A stretch of 62,427 bases of DNA from RGIG4608 sp051867875 (GTDB taxonomy: Bacteria; Bacillota; Clostridia; Oscillospirales; CAG-272), in the NCBI GenBank assembly GCA_051867875.1, contig JBJDZG010000015.1:1-62427 (forward strand). The letters run 5' to 3'. Below are positions 57,618 through 62,427 of this stretch, in pieces (position 1 is the first letter of the stretch; each line of letters opens with the position of its first letter). A program made the position numbers and the translations under genes. The notes beneath the pieces were generated by a model that was given only the letters and a program-made list of their open reading frames with translations, made no database searches and was not told the origin of the DNA.

Positions 57618-58436
57618 TTACAGAGCGTCTTTCGGGCAATTTTTAACACATTCAAAGCAGAGAATACACTCCGTGCCGTTTTTGCGCTTTCGTGAATTGT
57701 CAGTAACGTCCACTTCCATAGGGCATACTTTTTTACATTTACCGCAGGATACGCATTTGCTTTTGTCGCATTTAATACGCAAAAGCGAAAAGTAACTCAT
57801 GGGTTTCAAAAATACCGTGACAGGGCATATATATTTGCAAAATGCGCGGTTGTCCTTAAAAGCAAAAGCCAAAATTATACCCACGGCGTAATACAGTAGG
57901 TTTCCTACTATAAATGCCCGGAACATAATTGCTTCTATGTTGGCGACGCCGGATAGGAACAGTGCGGAAACGAACAGAAGAGAAAGTACGAATGTAATGT
58001 ATCTTATCCAACCGAGCTTGCGTTTAGGAGCTTGTGGAACCTTGTAGGGAAGAAAATCAAGCACCATCGCCGTCCAGCAGGCGTAACCGCACCAACCTCT
58101 TCCGAAAATCAACGGTCCGAAAATTTTGGCAATTGCATAATGAATTGTCGCCGCCTCAAATACTCCCATAAAAAGGTAGTACCAAAATCCCTCTATCTGC
58201 ATATTTTCACCGCTTATTATTCCCAAGTAAATCAGCATATAAAGTCCGACGAGCAACTGAGTAATCCGACGTGCGTGTTCGTGCTTTCTTATAAAGAGAA
58301 AGATACCCAACGCGATGGAAATGCCTATGTAGCTGAAATTGAACAAATAAAACAGGTTATCCATTGTCAGCCAAAGTGTAACGGCTATCGTTTCAAATAT
58401 TGCCAACATGGTAATGGGGAGCCAATATTTTTTCAT
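57618..58436 (-). CDS. NapH/CcoG-like membrane ferredoxin
   Basis: This 272-residue protein has about five to six membrane helices, with FGRGWCGYACWTAM (CxxxC redox motif) and an intervening KYICPV near 215, then a C-terminal 2x[4Fe-4S] domain: CVSCGKCKKVCPMEV and CILCFECVKNCPKDAL. This is the architecture of NapH/NosR-type electron-transfer proteins. It probably passes electrons across the membrane. It lies 17 bp downstream of a ferredoxin-fused aldo/keto reductase gene in the same direction. Confidence 0.88.
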   Translation of the reverse strand: MKKYWLPITMLAIFETIAVTLWLTMDNLFYLFNFSYIGISIALGIFLFIRKHEHARRITQLLVGLYMLIYLGIISGENMQIEGFWYYLFMGVFEAATIHYAIAKIFGPLIFGRGWCGYACWTAMVLDFLPYKVPQAPKRKLGWIRYITFVLSLLFVSALFLSGVANIEAIMFRAFIVGNLLYYAVGIILAFAFKDNRAFCKYICPVTVFLKPMSYFSLLRIKCDKSKCVSCGKCKKVCPMEVDVTDNSRKRKNGTECILCFECVKNCPKDAL

Positions 58437-58453
58437 TTTTTATCCTCGCCTTG

Positions 58454-59653
58454 TCAATGCTCTGTGTTTCCGTTTTTCTTCCGAAGCTCGAGAGCCGCCC
58501 GCTCGCGCGCACGGCAAATGTCGCTCCATTTCGGTATTTTCTCAACTATTTCCGATAGGTCGGCAAGCACCGTTGGAATATCAATAAGCTGTGGGCAGAT
58601 GTGCGTACACGCTCCGCACGCAAGGCACGCAGATGGGAGCTTATTCTCATCAAGTCCTTCAAGCCACATTACCGCGTTTGTAGTGGGTGTTACTTTGACC
58701 TCGTTATACGTAGAGATAAGGCCGGGAATATCAAGTCCCATAGGACAGCCCGCAGTGCAGTAACGGCACGCGGTGCAGGGAACGGAGCTCTTCATTTTCT
58801 CGGCTATCGACAAAACGAGCTCGTTTTCTGTGTCATTAAGGGGATTTGAACTCTCAAATGTCGTGATATTTTCCTGCATTTGAGTCATATTTGACATTCC
58901 GCTGAGCACTACCGTCACGCCCCTAATTCCCTGAAGGAAGCGGAAGCCCCAAGCAGGCACACTCTCATCGGGGCGGAGAGCTTTAAGGCTTGTTTCATCA
59001 TTCTCGGGGAGTGTGCAGAGCTTGCCCCCGCGCACGGGCTCCATTACCCAGATGGGAATATTTCGCTCGTTCAGCATCTCAACCTTTTCCTTTGCCTTTT
59101 GCAGGGTCCAGTCGAGATAGTTGAGCTGAATCTGGCAAAATTCCATATCGTCGCCCGCGATATCAAGGAATTTTTTCAGCGTGTCAAGATGGGCGTGAGT
59201 TGAAAATCCGAGGTGCTTTATGCGCCCGAGCCTTTTCTGCTCCTTAAAGTAATCGAGAATGCCCCAACGCTCGTCGAGGTAGACGTCGATTGAGTTCTCG
59301 TAGACGTTGTGAAGAAGGTAGAAGTCGAAGTATTCGACTCCGCATTTTTTAAGCTGCATTTCAAAAGTTTCTTTTGGGTTGTAGCTTTCGGCGTACTGAT
59401 GACCGGGAAATTTGTCCGCAAGATAGTAGCTTTCACGCGGGTATTTTGAAAGCACCTTGCCGATTTCGATTTCGCTGTAACCGTTGTGATAGGGCACGGC
59501 GGTGTCAAAATAATTAACCCCGTGCGCTATGGCGTAATCCGTCATTTTTGCAAGCTCTTCCGTGTCGATTTGCCCGTCCTCGCGCGTGGGCAGACGCATA
59601 GTGCCGAAGCCGAGAGCGGAGAGACGTTTGTTTTGAAATTCGTTGTATATCAT
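58454..59653 (-). CDS. Aldo/keto reductase fused to 2x[4Fe-4S] ferredoxin domain (second copy)
   Basis: This 399-residue protein is a paralogue of the one at 29880-31001. Aldo/keto reductase residues are visible in FDTAVPYH, LADKFPGH and LLHNVYEN; the ferredoxin part has CTACRYCTAGCP (about 295) and CLACGACTHICP (about 350). It heads an operon with the NapH-like membrane ferredoxin, suggesting that its clusters exchange electrons with the membrane pool. Strong ribosome site AAAAGGAG. Confidence 0.9.
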   Translation of the reverse strand: MIYNEFQNKRLSALGFGTMRLPTREDGQIDTEELAKMTDYAIAHGVNYFDTAVPYHNGYSEIEIGKVLSKYPRESYYLADKFPGHQYAESYNPKETFEMQLKKCGVEYFDFYLLHNVYENSIDVYLDERWGILDYFKEQKRLGRIKHLGFSTHAHLDTLKKFLDIAGDDMEFCQIQLNYLDWTLQKAKEKVEMLNERNIPIWVMEPVRGGKLCTLPENDETSLKALRPDESVPAWGFRFLQGIRGVTVVLSGMSNMTQMQENITTFESSNPLNDTENELVLSIAEKMKSSVPCTACRYCTAGCPMGLDIPGLISTYNEVKVTPTTNAVMWLEGLDENKLPSACLACGACTHICPQLIDIPTVLADLSEIVEKIPKWSDICRARERAALELRKKNGNTEH

Positions 59654-59683
59654 AGCTTTCTCCTTTTGGAAATATACAAGCTT

Positions 59684-59712
59684 ATTTTAGCACTTTTTTG
59701 AACGCATGTCAA
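59684..59712 (-). promoter_or_regulatory. Promoter of the aldo/keto reductase-NapH-like operon
   Basis: Minus strand: TTGACA (59707-59712), 17-nt spacer, TAAAAT (59684-59689). Confidence 0.85.
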
Positions 59713-59753
59713 GCCGTTCCGCCGAGACGGAACAAAGCGTCCAAAATGTTTAT

Positions 59754-59793
59754 CCGTTCGCTGTCGGTTCTCGCCCAATTCTCGGCAAAAAAA
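59754..59793 (+). repeat. Short repeat shared with the tRNA-Leu-linked tandem units
   Basis: This 40-bp stretch, from CCGTTCGCTGTCGG through CTCGGCAAAAAAA, is repeated with two differences at 62117-62156 and 62306-62345. Nothing else is recognisable in the gap 59713-59876. Confidence 0.7.
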
Positions 59794-59894
59794 TCGGTAG
59801 AGCTTTCTCTGTTGTCCTTAATGGAGAAATTGCAGGTGCAAAAAAACAGATACGTCGGTTTTTATAAGGATGGTTACAAATTTCGGCAGAGAGA

Positions 59895-59923
59895 TTGTTT
59901 TCTCTGCCGATTTGTGCTATAAT
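59895..59923 (+). promoter_or_regulatory. Promoter of the structured RNA, -35 box inside an inverted repeat
   Basis: TTGTTT (59895-59900), 17-nt spacer, TATAAT (59918-59923). The -35 box forms the loop of an inverted repeat CGGCAGAGA / TCTCTGCCG (about 59884-59909), a possible operator. Confidence 0.6.
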
Positions 59924-59929
59924 GGTGCT

Positions 59930-60075
59930 GATGGGAGAGCTTACGGCGTACCGACGGAGAGGTTAAACCGCGCAAAAAGAACCCTCTCACCGCCAACATG
60001 GAGCTCTCCCAAAGGGATAGGCGTTTGTGAATCTTAAGAGGTATGGGCTTTGCCCTTCCTTTGTATTACAAGGGC
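59930..60075 (+). ncRNA. Candidate structured small RNA with its own promoter
   Basis: Directly behind the promoter, TGGGAGAGCT (59932-59941) pairs perfectly with AGCTCTCCCA (60002-60011). Inside, GGCG/CGCC (59945-59948 with 59991-59994) and GAGAGGTT/AACCCTCTC (59957-59964 with 59980-59988, one bulge) extend it into an 80-nt rod. A weak terminator (GGGCTTTGCCC followed by TTCCTTTG, near 60048-60066) follows. No protein start with a ribosome site follows until 60231. The class is unknown to me; it lacks the SRP tetraloop signature. Confidence 0.6.
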
Positions 60076-60165
60076 GAAACCGGCAATAAAACAGAACGGT
60101 AAGAATTCAGTTGTTGGCAGTGTACCGAATTTTTCTCAAAACAACATTTTTGCAAAATCTTGTTG

Positions 60166-60194
60166 TTCAGTTTCTTTTTTTCGGTTGGTATAAT
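60166..60194 (+). promoter_or_regulatory. Promoter of the membrane protein-TetR operon
   Basis: TTCAGT (60166-60171), 17-nt spacer, TATAAT (60189-60194); the -35 match is weak. Confidence 0.5.
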
Positions 60195-60230
60195 AAAGTC
60201 GCAATAAATCAAACCGAAAAGGAGAAACAA

Positions 60231-60584
60231 ATGAACACAGACAAAATCTACGCAGAATCCATCGCAAAGGAGTACGCTCCAAAGGACAGCTCCAAAATTG
60301 TAGCACTTCGAAAGCTCGACAGAAAAGCGAAGCTGCCCGCAACTATTTTCACCTACACCTTCGGCATCATTTCATCGCTTGTATTAGGCACGGGAATGTG
60401 TTTTGCAATGCAAGTTCTCGGCAGCGGTATTACCGACATGGTGATTGGCATCATCGTTGGCGTTATCGGTATTGTTGGATGCGGTGTGAACTATCCTATC
60501 TACAAGAAGATGCTTGAGAACGGCAAGAAGAAGTACGCTTATGAGATTGTTGAGCTTGCAAGAGAGATTAGCGAGGAAAAATAA
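60231..60584 (+). CDS. Small membrane protein, two transmembrane helices
   Basis: This 117-residue protein starts at the ATG behind AAAAGGAG. A soluble N-terminus (about 1-35; RKLDRKAKLPA) precedes two hydrophobic helices (about 37-60 and 67-88) and a charged, helical C-terminus. This kind of small protein often accompanies TetR-type regulators in Clostridia; its function is unknown. It is the first gene of a three-gene unit. Confidence 0.78.
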   Translation: MNTDKIYAESIAKEYAPKDSSKIVALRKLDRKAKLPATIFTYTFGIISSLVLGTGMCFAMQVLGSGITDMVIGIIVGVIGIVGCGVNYPIYKKMLENGKKKYAYEIVELAREISEEK

Positions 60585-60605
60585 GCATTCAGGGAGGGCG
60601 GCCTT

Positions 60606-61202
60606 ATGAACAAAAACGAAAGTAAATACTTTAACACGGCAATCAAAATGGACGAAGCCCTCATTACGCTACTTGAAAAGAAGGACTTTGAATATATTAC
60701 CATTAAGGAAATATGCGATACGGCAGGGGTAAACCGTTCTACATTTTACCTACATTACGAGAATACCTCGGATTTGCTGAAAGAAACTACACGCTATATC
60801 ATTGACAAACACCTTGCATACTACGAGATAGATAAGCAACGCATATCTATAAATTTTGAAACTTGTAAGCGCGAGGAGCTTTTGTTTATCACGGAGGAGT
60901 ACCTTACGCCATATTTGACATTTGTCAAGGACAATCAGCGTTTATTCAAGGTATCTATCAAGAATTTCAACTCGTTAAATATGGACGGTGTGTACGGCAG
61001 AATGTTCGAACATATCTTCAATCCCATTCTTGAACGCTTCCACGTACCCGAAAAGGAACGTGCCTATGCAATGAAATTCTATCTGACAGGAATATTTGCT
61101 ATTGTTATGGAATGGCTCGATAAGAACTGCTCCGACGGTATGGATACCGTTATCAATGTCATAACCGATTGTGTGATGGGCGAGAGGAACGCAAATGGAT
61201 AA
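60606..61202 (+). CDS. TetR/AcrR-family transcriptional regulator
   Basis: This 198-residue protein has an N-terminal helix-turn-helix (about 8-60; ITIKEICDTAGVNRSTFYLHYENTSDLL) typical of TetR regulators and a helical ligand-binding domain ending AMKFYLTGIFAIVMEWL. It most likely represses its own operon with the two membrane protein genes; no clear operator palindrome is visible. GGAGGG precedes the ATG. Confidence 0.88.
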   Translation: MNKNESKYFNTAIKMDEALITLLEKKDFEYITIKEICDTAGVNRSTFYLHYENTSDLLKETTRYIIDKHLAYYEIDKQRISINFETCKREELLFITEEYLTPYLTFVKDNQRLFKVSIKNFNSLNMDGVYGRMFEHIFNPILERFHVPEKERAYAMKFYLTGIFAIVMEWLDKNCSDGMDTVINVITDCVMGERNANG

Positions 61203-61773
61203 GACTCTGAAATTTGCTTTCGCAGGTTTGACATTTAACATAGCGTTCGCAGCCTATTATCTTATGTTGGGATTGATTACAAGCTCGTGGTGGTTGTTAA
61301 CGCTCGGCTCATACTACTTGATTTTAAGTATTGTTCGTTTTGTGGTACTACGCTCCAAATCCAAAGAGCGTTTCATTACCAGATTTACGGGTTGGATGCT
61401 GATAATACTGTCTATCCCTCTTTCCGGAACCGTTGTATTATCGGTAGTCCAAGACAGAGGGCACGAGCTTCATACGATTGTGATGATAGCTATGGCGGCT
61501 TATGCCTTCACTAAAATTACGCTTGCGATAATAAAGTTTATAAAAACTCGACGTAGCACGTCTGCAACTCTCATAACGCTACGAAATATATCCTTAGCCG
61601 ATGCTTTTGTTTCGATATTCGCATTGCAACGCTCGATGCTCGTATCGTTTGAGGGAATGACCGAACCGGAAATAGTTATTATGAACGCCTCGCTCGGTTC
61701 TGCCGTGTGTACGATAGTATTTGCGCTTGGCCTAAATCTGGTGAAAAACAAGAAACTGTTTTTTAAGCTATAA
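61195..61773 (+). CDS. Membrane protein of unknown function
   Basis: This 192-residue protein overlaps the TetR gene by 8 bp. Five to six hydrophobic helices are apparent (about 8-28, 30-50, 61-80, 91-112, 125-145, 160-185). No motif is recognised. The overlap and common direction suggest that it is regulated, perhaps sensed, by the TetR-type protein. Confidence 0.8.
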   Translation: MDKTLKFAFAGLTFNIAFAAYYLMLGLITSSWWLLTLGSYYLILSIVRFVVLRSKSKERFITRFTGWMLIILSIPLSGTVVLSVVQDRGHELHTIVMIAMAAYAFTKITLAIIKFIKTRRSTSATLITLRNISLADAFVSIFALQRSMLVSFEGMTEPEIVIMNASLGSAVCTIVFALGLNLVKNKKLFFKL

Positions 61774-61805
61774 CTTAACAAGCTCCGATTTGTCGAACAA
61801 AATTA

Positions 61806-61853
61806 AATTAACCCCGATAGACCTTGAAAAAATCTATCGGGGTTAATTCTTTG
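61806..61853 (+). terminator. Rho-independent terminator after the TetR operon
   Basis: A long stem AATTAACCCCGATAG/CTATCGGGGTTAATT with a 13-nt loop and T-rich tail. Confidence 0.85.
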
Positions 61854-61891
61854 TTTGCCACGGAGCAATTTTTGATAAATGATATATGCAG

Positions 61892-61932
61892 AAAACTCCA
61901 TCACAGACTTTCGTACATGATGGAGTTTCTTG
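61892..61932. terminator. Second hairpin (terminator-like) downstream
   Basis: AAACTCCATCA (near 61893) pairs with TGATGGAGTTT (near 61918-61928), followed by CTTG. No credible gene lies between 61854 and 62000. Confidence 0.5.
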
Positions 61933-62000
61933 TCCCATTCGGTTTGTGTGATTTCCCCTATGAGAACATAACGCATTGTGCTCTCCTGATTTTTTTTGGG

Positions 62001-62189
62001 TGCCGGTGATCGGGAGTCGAGCCGCGCCGTACAAGGCGGGACAGAGTACGGCGCGAGCGTTTTGAATCAAAACGCGCTCACGGCGTTCAGCTTGCGGTAT
62101 TTCGGTTGCTATTTAGCCGTTCGCTATCGGTTCTCGCCCAATCCTCGGCAAAAAAAGAAGAAGGCATAAAACCTTCTTCTTTTTTTTGG
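62001..62189 (-). repeat. tRNA-Leu-linked tandem unit 1 (189 bp)
   Basis: Read on the minus strand, the unit contains a terminator hairpin (GAAGAAGG/CCTTCTTC), the CCGTTCGCT repeat, a GC-rich section with several palindromes (CGTTTTGAATCAAAACG) and a decayed copy of the tRNA-Leu 3' end: T-arm remnant, acceptor CACCGGC and CC-end. It is nearly identical to unit 2. Confidence 0.9.
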
Positions 62190-62377
62190 TGCCGGTGATC
62201 GGGAGTCGAGCCGCGCCGTACAAGGCGGGGCAGAGTACGGCGCGAGCGTTTTGAATCAAAACGCGCTCACGGCGTTCAGCTTGCGGTATTTCGGTTGCTA
62301 TTTAGCCGTTCGCTATCGGTTCTCGCCCAATCCTCGGCAAAAAAAGAAGAAGGCATAAAACCTTCTTCTTTTTTTGG
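62190..62377 (-). repeat. tRNA-Leu-linked tandem unit 2 (188 bp)
   Basis: This is the second copy, differing from unit 1 by one substitution (GGGGCAG vs GGGACAG) and T-run length. Its inner end directly abuts the true tRNA-Leu, whose terminator hairpin is part of the unit. The acceptor segment GCCGGTGATCGGG occurs at 62002, 62191 and 62379. Confidence 0.9.
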
Positions 62378-62427
62378 TGCCGGTGATCGGGGTCGAACCG
62401 ATACGGTATCGCTACCACTGGATTTTG
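62375..62427 (-). tRNA. tRNA-Leu (CAA), 3' part; 5' half lies beyond the window
   Basis: Minus strand: the window edge begins at the anticodon CAA followed by AA and the anticodon-stem 3' side TCCAG. Then come a long class II variable arm (GGTA-GCGA-TACC), the T arm ATCGG-TTCGACC-CCGAT, acceptor CACCGGC, discriminator A and encoded CCA. Identity as Leu(CAA) rests on the variable arm and the anticodon at the very edge. Confidence 0.8.

Noticed and set aside
59930..60075. SRP (4.5S/scRNA) or 6S RNA
   Set aside because: The rod-like fold is suggestive, but the conserved SRP loop with GGAA and its symmetric internal loop are missing, and no 6S central bubble is seen.
61789..61801. 0A-box-like sequence TTTGTCGAACAAA
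   Set aside because: It matches the Spo0A box by eye but lies between the end of a gene and its terminator, with no promoter or start codon downstream.
61824..62070. Small frames on both strands after the TetR operon
   Set aside because: They cross terminator hairpins and the tandem repeat and have no ribosome sites.
62001..62377. CRISPR or large tandem coding repeat at the right edge
   Set aside because: Only two units of about 189 bp that contain a terminator and a tRNA 3' remnant; better explained as a tRNA-linked repeat.

Overview
The window looks like a chromosomal segment of an anaerobic, endospore-forming, low-to-moderate G+C Firmicute, most likely an uncultured gut-type member of class Clostridia. 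The support is a Spo0A-type master regulator (56.8 kb), a SpoVAC/SpoVAEb-family protein (46.8 kb), a complete division and cell-wall (dcw) cluster with a DAP-type MurE, a minimal two-gene SufCB iron-sulfur system, a PPi-type phosphofructokinase, several ferredoxin-fused enzymes and many lipoproteins. Nearly every sigma-A-like promoter I can read has a spacer of exactly 17 bp. No phage, transposase or CRISPR array is visible.

Layout. 0.3-4.8 kb: a small lipoprotein (minus strand), then sufC-sufB, a PPi-type phosphofructokinase and a YhcC-type radical SAM gene. 5.1-18.4 kb: the dcw cluster mraZ-rsmH-ftsL-like-PBP(PASTA)-murE-murF-mraY-ftsW-murG-ftsQ-ftsZ; murC, murD and ftsA are not in it. A structured RNA candidate lies between the ftsL-like gene and the PBP gene. 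18.4-24 kb: a cupin, a small membrane protein, an ArsP_2-type metal exporter, a divergent PHP phosphoesterase and a pectate-lyase-like lipoprotein. 24-32.4 kb: a heterodimeric ABC exporter, a GH13_8-like branching enzyme, a ferredoxin-fused aldo/keto reductase and an ArsB/NhaD-type transporter. 32.5-36.8 kb: a CotH-kinase lipoprotein, then (minus) an unusual XRE-HTH/GlmM fusion followed by a GlmU-like hexapeptide protein.

37.0-41.9 kb is the most unusual block. A near-consensus promoter and a GC-rich structured leader precede a giant pilin-like protein (about 1,060 residues with a class III/type IV prepilin N-terminus). It is followed by a membrane-anchored Ig-like protein and an Lgt-like membrane protein. 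The block is visibly more A+T-rich and uses different codons from its neighbours. At 42.0-45.2 kb come tRNA-Pro, a tandem 172-bp duplication, and a lysine riboswitch controlling an ABC amino-acid importer whose binding protein is circularly permuted (lobe 2 precedes lobe 1).

45.4-54.5 kb carries an esterase, a coiled-coil protein, the SpoVA-family protein, an ABC exporter, a VOC-MGMT fusion, a membrane EAL protein, and a ferredoxin/cysteine-motif/cupin operon divergent from a Crp/Fnr regulator that has a perfect palindrome in its leader. 54.7-59.7 kb holds a hairpin-repeat element, tRNA-Gln, a cation/proton antiporter, spo0A, and a ferredoxin-fused aldo/keto reductase with a NapH-like membrane ferredoxin. 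59.9-61.8 kb contains a strong structured-RNA candidate with its own promoter, then a membrane protein, a TetR-type regulator and a second membrane protein. The window ends in the 3' half of a minus-strand tRNA-Leu(CAA), preceded by two tandem units of about 189 bp that each carry a decayed copy of that tRNA's 3' end plus its terminator.
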